Source: Xiphias gladius (Eukaryota > Chordata > Actinopteri > Istiophoriformes > Xiphiidae). From it: a stretch of DNA of 64,000 nt. Within the stretch, counting starts at the first letter, position 1. Each line of letters begins with the position of its first letter. Where the stretch lies: contig NC_053414.1 in the NCBI RefSeq assembly GCF_016859285.1, forward strand, positions 3,126,017 to 3,190,016. Reading direction: 5' to 3'. The notes below the pieces were generated by a model. That model was not told the DNA's origin, made no database searches, and worked only from the letters and a program-made list of their open reading frames with translations. The position numbers and the translations under genes are program-made. This document shows positions 28,890 through 41,689 of the stretch, in pieces.

Positions 28890-31800
28890 ATGGGAGTCGA
28901 CCAGACGGTGTCGGCGGTGCCGGAGGATGCGGTGGGCAGGCGGGTGTCTTGCGGCGGTGAGCGGGCAACGGTGCGGTACGTGGGCCCGGTACCACCAACA
29001 ACAGGTCAGAACCGGGTTCTCAGATGGAGATGTCACAGTCACCCACTGTCTCATTATCCCGACTAGTCCTAGTCCTGTATTTCCTAGTAAGTTAGTAAGA
29101 TATCTTAAGTCATGCTGTGTATCTTTGCCAAAAAAAAAAGTAGTAATAAAATGCAATTTTTTTAAATGGAGTTTGGCTTGAGGTTTTTCTCAAGTCTAGT
29201 CAAATCACTTTGTTTATAAAGCACATTTTAAGAACAACACTATTTGACAAGTTGCTGAACACTTTTGAGTTTTGAGTATAAATATAATAATAATCTTTAT
29301 ATGCAGAGCACTTTTCAAAGCTCAAGTTGCAAAACTCAAGTTGCTTCACACAGGGCAGCGAATAAAAAGAAATAAAGTTTAAAAACTCAGGATAGGATCA
29401 TGACAGACTCTCTGATAAAAGTATGTTTTAAGCTGTAGAAGAACAAACAGCACAGATGTAACACACACAGCAGGACACACAGAGTTATTCAGGTCCAATA
29501 GAGGTCTAATAGAAAGGGCTGTTGGGCCCTTAAGGATTTCAGTAGATAGGGCACCTAAAAGAATAAGATTGGGGCTGGTCTACAATCAGTAGCAAAGGCA
29601 TCATCTTCCTTGTGCTTCAGTCCAGATCGTGGAACAGCCAACAGCTTTAGGAGAGAGGACCTCAGAGATCTAGATGAAACTGAGCATTTAAAAGGTCTGA
29701 GATGTCAGAAGGGACCAGGCTGTTAAACACAAACGATAAACACATTTTAAAACCAGTTGTAGTTAACTGTGGCATCATGCTTTGTCTCACCTTATGTTAT
29801 GGTCTCACCGTAGTATTAGTGACTCTGAGATTGTAATAGATAATTAATGCGTCCTGGGGAAGACAGTGGCGAAGGAGGAGTTTGTGCATATGTGAAGTCT
29901 GATATCCACGTCAATCCTACAACAAACTTAGAAAAATGATTACCCAGATCAAATCAAGGGGTACAAGGCTGGACCTCTAAAGTTATGGAAAACTCTAAAT
30001 AACCTGGGCTTTGGAGCAAAAGGTAAAACCCATAATACTCTGTAACTTGTAACTTCATCCATAAATGACAGATTAGACTGATTAGAAAGAAAGATGAGAT
30101 ATCATTGAAATAGTCTGCTTCGTATTCAACAAAAAGATTTCAGAGGGTTGAGGTTTGGGGCCATTTTTCTAGTAGTCAACTGATAACATGCGTAGTCCCA
30201 CAGGGGAGCGTCCTGGGCCCTCTTTGTTTTTAATGTATGTTAATCATTGGGGATCAGTTTGTACTGAGAATGGACTTTTATGCGCTGATGACTCAGCGAT
30301 TTTGGCTGTGTAATTAAGGTTCATCCTGAGTGAAGAACTCAGTAAGATTGAAAACTGGCCAGAACACAATCTACTTTTTCTTCATATGGCCAAAATGGAA
30401 TTTATCTTATTTAGATCAAAGCCAAGCCCAAATAAACTGTGTTTGATTAATATAGGCTTAGATTTTTCTGCCAAACCTTCTGTTAGCTATTGAGGATGTT
30501 TGTTGGACAGTAGTATGGCTTTAAAGACTCTGGGGAAAGTGAACAACAGAACCAGGTTTGAGGCAAGAAAAGCCAGTTTTATGAGTAAATAAAGATTTAA
30601 AATCACTGTCTAATTTTCTTGCTTTGACTTTTGACTATTTAACCTGTTCGTGGTTTGAAAGTCTGGGAAAAACACTAAAAGGAAAACTTCGGATCTCTCA
30701 GCGCAAGTTAGTCAGAGTTGTGCTGGATCAGAACTGTAAAGGCGGTTACCTTTTGAAGGATAGAGCCAGGTAACTACAACTCAGTGTGGCTCATAATATC
30801 TATAACAACAGAGCTCCTGAGGTTCAGTCCTATTATGGGCAGTTGTTCCTTTAGGTTATGTGGTGCAAGAAACTGGAGGTTTAACTGAAGTTAAATTGTG
30901 ACTCATTGGACACTTGGAAGAGTGAATATGCATTTTGTATGTATGTGTGTATGGTTTCTTTTTATTCTCCATTTTATTGCTGATGATATATATTGCATTT
31001 GATATAAAGATCTCCTGCATCAGGGACCACAATGGAAACAAGTCTTTGACTCTGCTGTGTCGCCCGTGACATCTTGCAGTTATGTGGGACGTGGGGTCCT
31101 CTCTCGCTCATTGTGTCAAATAAGCAAAACTAAACTGGGACTCAAATCTCAAAACTTGTTTAGAGCCATTCGAAATGTTTCTGTAGCACACAGCATTTAA
31201 AACTGTTAAGTTTAGCATCAAGGGTCTTGTCAGTTCATAATGTTTCTCTAACTGTTTGATTGGACGGTTCCTCGTTTAATTCAAATTTTTTCTGAGAACT
31301 TTTCTATGAAATAAAAAAGTGCTGAAAATCCGTTCTTTTGGTGTCAATACAGAAACTTATGTGTCACATTGGAAAAATTCAGACATGCACAGCTTGAACT
31401 ACCAGATGAAATCCGCCACTGAGGCGGCAGATTCACCCACCTCCATACCTTGGCCGTGCACTAACACAAACGAATTGTGTGTACTGTGTGTTCAGGGCTG
31501 TGGCTCGGCGTAGAGTGGGACAACCCCGACAGAGGTAAACATGACGGCAGCCACGAAGGAGTCCAGTACTTTACATGCAGGTAATCCTCATGATGAAATT
31601 TGGCATTTCACCCAAATGTCGGTGTTCCTGCGTAGTGTTTTCTGATTGGTCAGTGGCTTAACATTGAAAATGATAACAGTTTAATTTTTCGTCTTTTTTT
31701 GAAAGGGTTAGACAAAAGAAGTAGTCTGATGAATAATGATCTGCATTTGACAGATCCATCACTGAAAATAACCCTTTTTTATGTCTGAGACAAATAAACG

Positions 31801-34800
31801 TTGTGCGCCTGCTTGTTTTCTTTCTACTCCCTCAGACACACTAAAGGGGGCTCCTTCGTCCGTCCAGCGAAGGTGAGCTTCGGAGTGGACTACCTGACCG
31901 CTGTGCGACAGGTGTACCAGATCAACACAGAGGAGGTGCTGAGTGAGGAGATGTCCGTCAATTGGAAGGACATTAAGGAGCGCAGGTACGGAGGAAACCA
32001 ACGCATGGCCGTCTGTCGGAGTTACGTCTAACGTCGTGAAACAGGTCAAGGTGCGATGATCAGTTCATTTCACCACCCTTTTTCTTTTTTTTTGTCTGTC
32101 TATAGTTTTGAGAGCCTCCCGTCAGTGCTACTGGGTCGCCGTGAGGTGAACAGCCCCGGGGATAGTGGAGAAATCAGGAAAACAACACCCAGTATCTTTC
32201 TACAGAATCACTCTGGCTTCTTCTGGATGTAAAAAATCCCTTTTTGTGTCACGGAGGTGATGTCAATTAATGCCTTGTGGTGTTGCAGATGTTCCATTAC
32301 GAGTGGCAGAAAGTATCCAGCCACCTTCGAAAAATAACAGGTGATTCCGGAAATATGGGTAATTTAACTTTAACTTGGCAGTGCTTTGATTGAAATCTGG
32401 AATTGTCTTACCACAGAATAAGTAAACAATAATTATAAATCTGACCAGACATTCAGTACCAACAGTCCAGTGAGGTTTTCGATTTTTGATGCTACAGGCT
32501 TTCCACAAGAAAGTTCAGTCCGTACCTAAAAAGTATGGAGGATCGATATCTGGCCCTAAAGTCAGGGTAGAGAAGATCTGCAACGTTCTTTATTTTAACT
32601 GTTTAGGCAAAAGAATAAAAGTATATGTGGTTATTTATAACAAATAACCGCTTTTGGCAGCTTGACTCTGCTGAACACGGGGGGGTTACTTTTCACTTTG
32701 TTTTATTTATTTATTTATTTTTTACTGAAATAACCTGACATGAATCAGAGTAAAGGTTTGTTGAACTGAAATTGATGGGTCGTGCTAATGGCCTAGCGGT
32801 CTGAGACGCGTACCGTGTAATTGCAACGTTCCCGGTTTGATTGTGGTTGGTGGGTTTTTGGTACATGTAATCTCCTTTTCACCCCATGTTTCATGTTCAT
32901 TTGGACAGGTAACTATATACAACAGAAAATGCCAAAAGGATAATCTTAAAAAAAAAAAGCGAACCAGAATTGATAACCTGATTAACCTGAGAATAGTAAA
33001 CGTTAAAATCTGAACGGTACCCTTGTCAAGTCTGACTAAGGTTGGTTGTGGGCTGATGGGCTAATTTCGGCTGTAAATGAAAATATGAACCAAGTTCGAT
33101 GCTGAAGAGCTGTGCATCCCAGCTGATGTCGGCAGTACAGCAAGGGTGCTCGTTACTGGTGACGCCGACAAGATTCTGCCCTGGACGAATCAGCTGTTGT
33201 CCAGTGAGTTCTCGGCCTGAGGGGGCCAGGATTTGGGGAGAGTCCGTGGGGGAAATCTCACGGTGCTGCCTCTGTCAGGTTGTGATTGTTGGTGATTGTT
33301 GGTAGCCTGAGTGTCATCGTGCTCAGTGACACCTTAACGGCAGCGATCAGACGTCCAGTGGTTGGACCTGAGTAGGACTCTGCTGTCCTGCTGGGAGGAC
33401 GTGGCCGCCATCACCGAGCAGCTGGACAAACTGGAGGGACTACAGCTCAGGTACAGATTCCTCTGAGGAGGACTGTGTGTGTCGGATGTGTTTTTTATCA
33501 TTGGCCTTTCTCTCCTGTTACTGAATATTTTGTTTTTTTTTTTAAGCTACAACAGACTGTGTTTGCCCTCTGACCCCTCGGCTCACTGCCAGGCTTTCTG
33601 CAGCCTCAAAGTCCTCGCTCTCAACAGCTGCGACCTCACCTGGCCACAGGTACACAGCTCTGTACGCAGCACACATAACATACTACTCGCCAGTCCGTTC
33701 CAGTTTTCATCAGCAGGATCAGTCTAGAAATACTTTCACACTTACCTCCACTGTCACAGGAAAAGATTGTAGACATATTTATATCAAAATGTATTAAATT
33801 CAATTTTTGTATTTGTTATCGGTACTCAAATTTTGAATATCTCTAAATAAGATGTTCAAATAGAAAATTTGAATTATTATATCATAAAAACTACTATTAT
33901 GTATATATTCTCAATAGGTATATGTTAGTTTCCTAAATATATATTTTATATACAAAATATACTTTATAAAATTGAATTTATGTATTTATTTATTTGTGGT
34001 ACTAAAATGAATTGTTTATAAATATAATAATTACAAATCTTTCCCATGTCTCTACCTTCCCTGCCATATCATGTGAACACAGCATTAAAAAATAGTTTTA
34101 TATAAAAGCGTAAATATCATTGATATTTAAAAATGTTTAATCTTTTTATTGTTGTTTTTTATCTTACAAGAACAATCCATACAACAGTTGAATCACTTAA
34201 AGGTCTCTTGAAAGTAAAAAAGCCGTTTCTGTGCTCGTCCCAACAGGTTAAATCGTGATCCCTCCTTTTTCTTTTCCTGTCAGCTGTCAGAATAAAAGTC
34301 TTTACAAACTGGCGGTGGCTGTGTGAACACGTTACTTTCGTTTCTCTGTCGGGGTTTAAGAAATCATACATCATATTTGTTATATACTGGTGTCTGTTGC
34401 TGATTGTGCTGTACACCTTGTTCTTTCTCTGTGCCGGTCTCTGGACAGATCCTGGAGTGCGCCCCCATGTGGCCTCAGCTGGAGGATCTCTCTGTAGATG
34501 AAAACAACATCACAGAGCTGCAGAGGTAAGGTCCTTTTCCTTCGCGCTCGTTTACCCCACGTTCAGACCGGTGCCCGGTTCGTTTGCGTCCTCGCCCGTG
34601 TGGTCCTGACGCTAACTCCTGTATGTCTGATGTGTTTGATCCTCTAAAGGCCGGAGGGAGTGCTGCAGTCAGTGAAGCTTCTCAGCCTGTCCTGTAACCC
34701 GTTACTGCAGGACAGTGTGCTCAACATGTCTGCCCTGCCCAGGTACAGTACGCAGCTGCGGTCCAGTGTGTTTCCGGTGAGGCCGATGCCGAGCTTGGCT

Positions 34801-37118
34801 GTGGTTCGGGCTGAGTGATTAACCGTTTTAAAATTCACCTCACCGCTCTTAATCCTGGACTCAGTCAGAGACCAGACTCGGGTCATGCAGTACAACTTAA
34901 TCCGTATGAAGATGCTCATCGTTCATCGTCCAGATTACTAGAGGATTTTTTAATTTATTTTACCAAAGATGATGATTATTTCGTGGAGGAAACGCCTCTA
35001 TGGTGAGGAAGTAAAGACAACAATGAGTCTAAGAATTTATTACAGAATATTAAATTATTTAAAGTGAAAAACCAGCAATAATCAGCAATGATCGTCAAAC
35101 AGAGACAGAGACGAGCTCTTCAATACTATTTGGCCAAATAGGGTCCAGTCTCTCTCCACCACGCTGTCAATGGGAGAATCCTGTCTTTAAATCCAGTTGT
35201 GGTCACGTAGGCACTGCATGAGTTTAGACAAACGGTTCAATACTCAGCAAGTTCAAGCCTGAATCAGTTCGTACAGTTCATCCAAACAACCTTGGCTCAA
35301 AAGACAGAACATCGGCCTCAGCTGACGGGACACGGGTCAACCGTTTACACAGGAAGGGGAAACGCGCATTAAAGGCAAAATAGAACATGATCAAATGAGA
35401 AATAAACATTTTGCCATCACATATTTAAAAAGAGCAAAATGTTTAGCAAGCTTAAGTTACTACAAAGGTTTGAGCCGGAGTGTCTGCTGTGAGGTGAGTC
35501 AGTGACGTTTAAGGGAGGTGCAGTGAGGGGTTTTCGGCACAAGGTGTCACCAGATGACCTGATCAGAAATCAAAATAAAGGGAACCGGAGTCTGCCTTCA
35601 GAAGCAGCAGAGCTCAACGTGGACCCTTTATCAATACTTTATGAAGTGATTAATAGTCAAATTATAAAGAACAAAGGCCATAAAGACGGAACAGAGCTTG
35701 TCCTCGAGTCCTGTTTATTCTTCAGAACTTGACTTTTGACAATAAAATTGAATGGATAAAGGTTTCCATCAACGTCTATCAAGCCATGAACTGTCATTCT
35801 GGGCTCACTTGTCTTCCTGCAGCTGCTTCACAGTAAAAGTCTCGCAGCTGGAAATTAAACTGGATAAAAACAAGGCCTTTACTTTGAAGCAGCTGCGGAT
35901 AAGCGGGTCAAATGGAGGTGTGTCAGTTAACGTGGGGGATACCGACTGGTGAAATACTTAAAACCGTTTTTTCACGTTTCGTATCTCACGTCACATATTT
36001 ACTCCATATTTCACTGCCCTTAATTAACAGAATGAAGATCACGACAAGCTTGAAACCTTGTTTTTTGTTTGTTTGTTTTTTTCAAGCTTGAATTAATATT
36101 GGTTTTAGTCCTTCGTGTGCTCCTAAAAAGCAGCTCCAGCTGAAGCAGGTGTAATGGACTCTTCTGTGTTGTTTGATTGCAGACTGGAGCAGCTGAACTT
36201 GTCCAAGACCGGACTGTCTGTCATTCGATTTGATGACGCTGCTCCCGGTAAAGTTAACGGCCACATTTGAACCACTTAATAATAATAATAATAATGTTTG
36301 TTTCTACAGCACTTATCGAAACCGCAGATTACAGAGGGATTTACAATGCAAAGCAAACAAAAAGAAAAACAAAGGAAAATAGATGCAGATACATTAACCC
36401 AAAAAAACGAGTCCAGTTTCAGAAGCAAAACAAAAAAGAAAATTTAAAAGTCTTTTTTAAGATCAGCAGTTTGGTATTCACATGTAACCTCATCCCACAC
36501 TGAACCTCTTCTGTCTTCTGATATTTTACATGAGAAATGAACGGTTTAATATTTTTTGGTGTAAAAGTCCAGCTGTTGATTATCCAGTCATATCTCTGAG
36601 TCTTTGCTGTGCAGGATCTCAGACAGCCATGTTTCCAGCACTGAAGAATCTCAGCCTGGACCAGAACAACATCACCGAGGTCAGTGTGCGTTTTCCCGCT
36701 CAGATACAAGCACGGCGTCACGTATCTGTGTTAATAGCCAAAGCAAGAAAATGCCTCGTACCCGATCAGACCTGTTCAGGTGTGGGTCTGTCGCGGGACG
36801 TGTGTCGGCGTGTCCCCCGCGACAGACCCACACCTGCACAGGTCTGATCGGGTGAGATTCTGGGCAGATGTGCAGTCTTCTAACGGCTGCTTTGGACACT
36901 TTCCGTTCTAAAAATTGCACACCTGGTTGTCAGACTCGAGCTGTGGTGTCCTGTGTTGGCGTTGTACGATTGTGTTGCTGTATGATGTGACGTCTGAGGA
37001 GTGTTAGTTAGTTTACCTAGTTTTTACGACACAGATAAACTTCGTTCCACAGGGAGGAGCGACGCAGCAGATGTCCCGTCATCTGCAACCATCATTCCCG
37101 GTTGGGAAACACACAGAA

Positions 37119-37155
<37 letters not shown>

Positions 37156-37156
37156 G

Positions 37157-37211
<55 letters not shown>

Positions 37212-40200
37212 GCTGTGTGTGTGGGGCTGTGTGTGTGTGTTGTTTGCACATTCGTCTGAGAGTGTGTGTGCAGGAAGTGTTTTATTCTAACTTTATTTAA
37301 CCAGGAAAAGGCCACAGTGAGATTGAAAAACTAAACCGAAGAAGTTTCATAGAGCTCAGACTTTCAGTAAATGAGCGTGATCAATATTCACAAAGCACGT
37401 AGGCTCAAAAGGACGAAAACAGGCGAGAATAAGATGAGCACACAAAGGTGTGACGAGTGAATCCAGTCAAAACTCCTTCAGCGTTCACATCTTTCTCGTT
37501 GGTTAAGCCACTGTTTTACTTACGTTTTGAAAACTTTCCCAGATCTAAATCTAATCTATCAATTCAAATCAAAATCCTGTCAAGTTTTATTTTTGAATGT
37601 GAGGTGTCATTTCATTGCTCTCTGATCCATTATCTTAAAGGTTCATGTAGTGATATTATAGACTTGATTACTGATGGCGACGCCTTGCTCCTCATAGTAC
37701 ATTATCACCAATGGTAAATCCGCACAGTTGAACCTACCATAAGTGACAAAATCGGGGCATGCGTTCACGTTCGAGGTGCCTTGACGTGGAGTTCCCTTCC
37801 TATCCCTGGTCCTGAGCGTGGGCCTTCATTTTCAGAGCTTTGTTTTCTCTCCACTTCACCCTCAGATTTTGTGATGACAGTGTCTGAGCAGGGGCTACGT
37901 GAGGAAGGGGAGCAGGGCTGGGATTGTTCCCTCGAAACGAAAGACCAGGCTCAGGAACAGGGATGGGAAAGAAACCCCATAAACCAAGGGATAGACAGGG
38001 TCTTCAAAATCCAGTTTCGTCTTGATGGTCTTGAACAATCTTTTTAATATGAGCATCAAACTTTGGTGGAGAGTCTAAATGACCCCGAGGCGTCTAAAGA
38101 GACTGGCAGCGTGACATCCTCTCCAGTGTCCTGTTGCTTGGCTCGGTGAACCTTAAAAATGAGATCTGTTCAAAATCAAAGTGTGGCGGAGGGACACACG
38201 TTCATTCCGCACGTCTCGCTCTGTCTCTGTCTCAGTGGCGGGTGGTGGACGAGCTGGCGAAACTCCGCAGTCTGGTTCAGCTTTCGTGTCGCGGCAACCG
38301 ACTGGTGAGCAGCGACGGGAACCCCAAAACGGCCAATCAGATGCTGATCGCCAAACTGGGACGACTGGTCGTCCTCAACGGCTGCAAGGTGAGACGAGCC
38401 TGTGCGTGCGTGCGGGTGCGTTGGTGCGTGCGTGCCCGCCCGCGCGCTCCAGCTGACCCGTTGCCATGGTTCCCTTCAGATACCCTCCGAGGACAGGAGG
38501 GGGGCGGAGCTCGACTACATCAAGATGTTTGGAGAGGAGTGGCTGAAGGCCGGGGGGCGGAGTCAGCCCAGCGCCCAGTTCACCTGTCAGCACCCCCGTT
38601 ACCAGAGCCTCATCCACAGTAAGTCGTGCGACTCCGTACCGCCGTCTAGAGGCAGCCACGGGAAACTACAACGCGACCCTCGGTGGGTCTTAGAAGATTT
38701 CATTCGCGGTTTTTGGGTTTGCCGCCCGTCAGGTAACCAATAGATCAGGGGTGAGACCTGAGGCCTCGTCCCATAACGCCGTTCAGTATGCACCAGCAAA
38801 AAAAAGACTTCTGTTCCCGCACGTCCACTGGGGGCGTTTCCGAGGTGGAGGGAATTCAAGCGGCCCCTTTCTGGAGCACTTGCAGTGTTTTTATAGAGCT
38901 GTTTAAACACACGTTTACATTTAATCTCATGTCAGTTGTCAGTTCACTCTGCTCCAGCAAGAATAGATCTGATGCGTAGAGACAGTGGAGCAGAGAAAAG
39001 AGCTGAGAGCGATTAGCTGTCCAACGAGTACGATGCCAAGTCCACATCAGGACTGAAACACTTTCTCAGTTTCACATCCAGCACTGAAGCCCAGTCCGTT
39101 GAGAAGAAAACGAACAGCACCCTGTGGGTGTTTCGTGGGGCCTTTAACGTAGGTTTGTGCTGGTGGTTTTCTATAGATTAAAAGTATTTTTCATTTTTAA
39201 AAGACTCCCACCAAATACCAGAGTCGGTGTCAAATGCCCTTGGATGTCTGCTCCGGTGGTCTTTCGGTGTGGATCTCGCTGATCATGATCATCTTGTTCT
39301 GTTTTTCAGAGTATGGAGCTCCAGAGGAAGGGGAGCTGAAGAAGCCGGAGCCGTTTGCCCTGAAAAATCAGCTGTTGAGTTAGTCCAGCTCTTTCTGCTG
39401 TCGTTTCTCTGATTGTTAAACCGCAACAGGTAACGTGATATTTTCTGAACAGTCATCTTGTCCTCATCTCTCCTCACCAGAGATTACATTTGTGTTTCCT
39501 GATGACGCCGACCGGAAGCCCATTGAGAAGAAACTTCCAGGTGAAACGACAGAAACCATTTTATAGTCATATCAGAACATCTTGCCCCACATCTAGAGCT
39601 GTGGGTGTGGAGGTTTTGAGCTCTAACCTTGGTTGATTTGCAAGACTCGTTTACTGCAGCCAGAGGAGGGAGGAAGGACCTGCCTCTCAGGAATCTGTTT
39701 AAAGAGCAGAATAGAAAAGTAAGGTGCAGTTGACTTGAACAGTGTTTGGTTTGTTCCGCAGCCACCATGGTTGTGCAGAAGGTGAAGGGACTCCTGTACA
39801 GACTGCTGAAGGTTCCTGCAGCAGATCTGATGCTCACCTACACCAGCCCCAAGGTAACGCACGGGGCAAAAATTTTCAGTTATTGACAGCAGACAGCTGA
39901 GTTGCAAAGGCACCGCTCAGTGCGAAGTATACAAGTAGTAATCAGCAGTCAAACTTAAACCTTTAAACTATCTCGTATTTTTTAATTTTGCTTTTCTTGA
40001 GCACTGAATCAACCAGCGCAGGATAAATGTTTTCAGCCTGTTTTCATTACAAAACTAGGAGTGAAGATCGCTGCTTTGCGATCGAGAAAACTGACACTTT
40101 AATCTACAAGATTAGTGAAACTCGTTCATTCTGGTAACCAACCCGGATGCTGCAGTGGTTTTTAAGGGCTCAATAAAAGACAAAATTACTCTATGATTGA

Positions 40201-40364
40201 CCAGTTTCACCAGTTCAGATAAAACCCTTAGTCCTCATCCTCTCTGTTGATGGTTAACTGTTCTCCAGATGGTGGGGACAGAGTTTGAGATCGACAGCGA
40301 CCTTAAGACTCTACAGTTTTATTCCATAGAGGATGGAGACCAGGTGCTGGTCCGCTGGTCCTGA
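28890..40364 (+). CDS. tbce: Tubulin-folding cofactor E (CAP-Gly, LRR, ubiquitin-like)
   Basis: Sixteen coding exons: 28890-29004, 31496-31580, 31836-31985, 32106-32191, 33351-33450, 33547-33649, 34449-34525, 34650-34742, 36183-36247, 36615-36679, 38236-38388, 38480-38618, 39310-39378, 39481-39540, 39762-39853, 40269-40364. They encode 515 aa (human 527) and all phases close. TBCE binds alpha-tubulin and, with cofactors B, C and D, assembles and dismantles tubulin dimers in the cytosol. Seen: the CAP-Gly domain with [15 protein letters not shown] (GKHDG at about 52-56) and GGSFVRP; leucine-rich repeats from about 130 to 370 ([41 protein letters not shown]); the segment [13 protein letters not shown]; and a ubiquitin-like C-terminus ([15 protein letters not shown] ... 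[14 protein letters not shown]). The start at 28890 was chosen by similarity; an in-frame ATG at 28833 is upstream. Exon 4's donor (A then GTATCT) gives TTPNVQWLDLS at the junction; this linker is shorter than in human. Confidence 0.96.
29280..29420. repeat. Interspersed repeat fragment in TBCE intron 1
   Basis: AATAATAATCTTTATATGCAG followed by AGCACTTTTCAAAG resembles a very common fish repeat end; a similar piece starts at 36,276. Confidence 0.5.
29930..30840 (+). mobile_element. Decayed LINE reverse transcriptase in TBCE intron 1
   Basis: Non-LTR reverse transcriptase phrases occur in order with frameshifts: [10 protein letters not shown] (about 30196-30225), then a catalytic-type ADDSA (about 30284-30300), [20 protein letters not shown], and [12 protein letters not shown] with NIYNNRAP near the end. 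The order fits the palm and thumb of an L2/CR1/Rex-type LINE. Stops show it is inactive. Confidence 0.8.
32775..32965 (+). mobile_element. tRNA-derived SINE in TBCE intron 4
   Basis: ATGGCCTAGCGGTCTGAGAC (A box) and, about 35 bases later, GGTTTGATTGTGG (degenerate B box) are followed by a body with CACCCCATGTTTCATG and an A-rich tail at about 32948-32960. The fragment at 9,923 belongs to the same family. Confidence 0.7.
33770..34170. repeat. AT-rich low-complexity tract in TBCE intron 6
   Basis: About 400 bases of AT-rich sequence with many ATTTAT / TATATA words and no coding or repeat-end motif. Confidence 0.7.
34743..36182 (+). other. TBCE intron 8
   Basis: A 1.4-kb intron without recognisable genes. 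Part of it (about 35,030-35,750) reads like an old interspersed repeat, but I cannot match it to another copy in the window. Confidence 0.4.
36276..36460. repeat. (AAT)n and repeat fragment in TBCE intron 9
   Basis: AATAATAATAATAATAATG is followed by TCTACAGCACTTATCGAAA, related to the fragment at 29,280. Confidence 0.5.
36761..36852. repeat. 92-bp near-perfect inverted repeat in TBCE intron 10
   Basis: The left arm 36761-36797 and right arm 36816-36852 are reverse complements at 36 of 37 positions (single mismatch at 36776/36837), around an 18-base loop. The stem is GC-rich (ends CCCGATCAG ... CTGATCGGG). In the TBCE transcript it would fold into a stable hairpin. Confidence 0.93.
37121..37240. 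repeat. Compound (GT)n array with GGGGCT interruptions
   Basis: GT runs are broken three times by GGGGCT, in TBCE intron 10. Open frames across it on both strands are artefacts. Confidence 0.95.
37275..38235 (+). other. Distal TBCE intron 10
   Basis: Starts with CTAACTTTATTTAACCAGGA, a phrase of a common vertebrate repeat. The remainder to exon 11 holds no exon or gene that I recognise. Confidence 0.45.
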
Positions 40365-40874
40365 CCCGAACAAGGAGGTGAAGAACCAGTCCGGTCCACT
40401 GCAGAGACGGAACGGAAGCCTCCGGGACTGAATGTCATCTACTTCTGTTATAGACCCGGATACAGACTGCGGACGCTTTCCGTTGCCGTCCCTGTGGGAG
40501 AGGACCCTCAGACTCGCACTGAGAGGTGGATTTACTTCGGGAGCTGTTCTTACAATCATGCTCGGACTGGATCCGTTCACACGTCGAAGCAAATCACCAT
40601 TCAGGATAATGCATGGCAATCTGTCCGCTTGAATTTCCTTTGTATAAACCCTATTTACACTCAGCACAGTTGCACTAACAAGTCCAAGGATTTAAGAAAT
40701 AACGACAAACCGACCTGTCGCACTTTACGTGTCAACCCTCTGCATTGGTTTCAGTTTACTCAGCTAAATTTAACAGTTTGAGGTGCTGGTTTCAGATAGA
40801 GCTGTAGAATCTGTGGAAACCGAAGCTTCTTGTCAGCATTTCAGCTTAGATGAGAGTTAAAACCATGAGTGTGT

Positions 40875-40880
40875 AATAAA
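40875..40880 (+). terminator. TBCE polyadenylation signal
   Basis: AATAAA about 510 bases after the TBCE stop codon, the first good signal in the 3' flank. Confidence 0.7.
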
Positions 40881-41364
40881 CTGTGTTAGAAAAATATTAT
40901 CATATAGTGGGGTTTCGCTTATTTCAAATAATCCTCCACAAAAAAACAGTCCCCTTCGCTGAACAAGGCCATGAGAAACAGTCAAAGGCTCCGGAGAAGA
41001 CCAGTAAGTGAACCTTGAGTCTAGAGTATTTTGCCACAGGTATGTGTTTTTGCTCAGTGGAGCTTAACCAGCTCTGACTATAGCTAGCGCTGTGGATTGA
41101 GGAATCCACTCGTTTAATTTGGATTTTACAAGAATGGAGAGAATCTGATTTAACAAAAAAAATCGCACATGATCAGCAGCTCACGTGTGTTTGTTTCCCT
41201 CACTTTCTATTATCGGAGGATGAATAAAAATACTCAGAACACTTGCCCCCGTGAGTGTTGTACAACTGTGTTTTACATCATTCGATCATTACTGATGCGT
41301 CAGCAGCATCTCACTTTTGTCAAGATGGAGCTCATTTTCAGCTCTTTCATATACAGCTGCAGCT

Positions 41365-41660
41365 AATGACTGTTGTATTATGGATCAGTCTGCTGATTAT
41401 TTTCACGCTTAACTGACCGATTGTTTGATTTGTAAAAAAAAATTCAGAAAATGGTGAGAAATGATGTCGGTTACCAAGAGACAAAGGGACGGCTTCACAA
41501 TACTTGTTTTGTTCAACCAACAGTCCAAACCTCAAAATTATTTTAAAAAATGCATTTAATTACTAAAATAATTTTTACAAAAGCAGCAAATCTTCACTGC
41601 GAAGCTGGAACCACAAGATATTTGGAAATTTTAGATGAAAAATGACTCAATTATAGAAAT
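41365..41660. repeat. TAATCGATTA-type repeat, degenerate copy
   Basis: AACTGACCGATTGTTTGATT, TTCAGAAAATGGTGAGAAAT, TTGTTTTGTTCAACCAACAG and CACTGCGAAGCTGGAACCA follow the family order. Confidence 0.7.
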
Positions 41661-41689
41661 GGCTGCTGATTCATTTTCTGTCACTAACT

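Noticed and set aside
32289-32331. A possible extra TBCE exon (acceptor GTTGCAG, donor GTGATTCC)
   Set aside because: Its translation does not match the expected leucine-rich region, and joining exon 4 directly to exon 5 already restores the PNVQWLDLS motif in phase.
32775-32850. A tRNA gene, suggested by A-box and B-box-like sequences
   Set aside because: The B box is degraded, no cloverleaf closes, and a SINE body with an A-rich tail follows. A tRNA-derived SINE fits better.
33099-33305. A 68-codon plus open frame upstream of TBCE exon 5
   Set aside because: Considered as the missing linker exon. It does not resemble TBCE and lacks a good acceptor/donor pair in phase.
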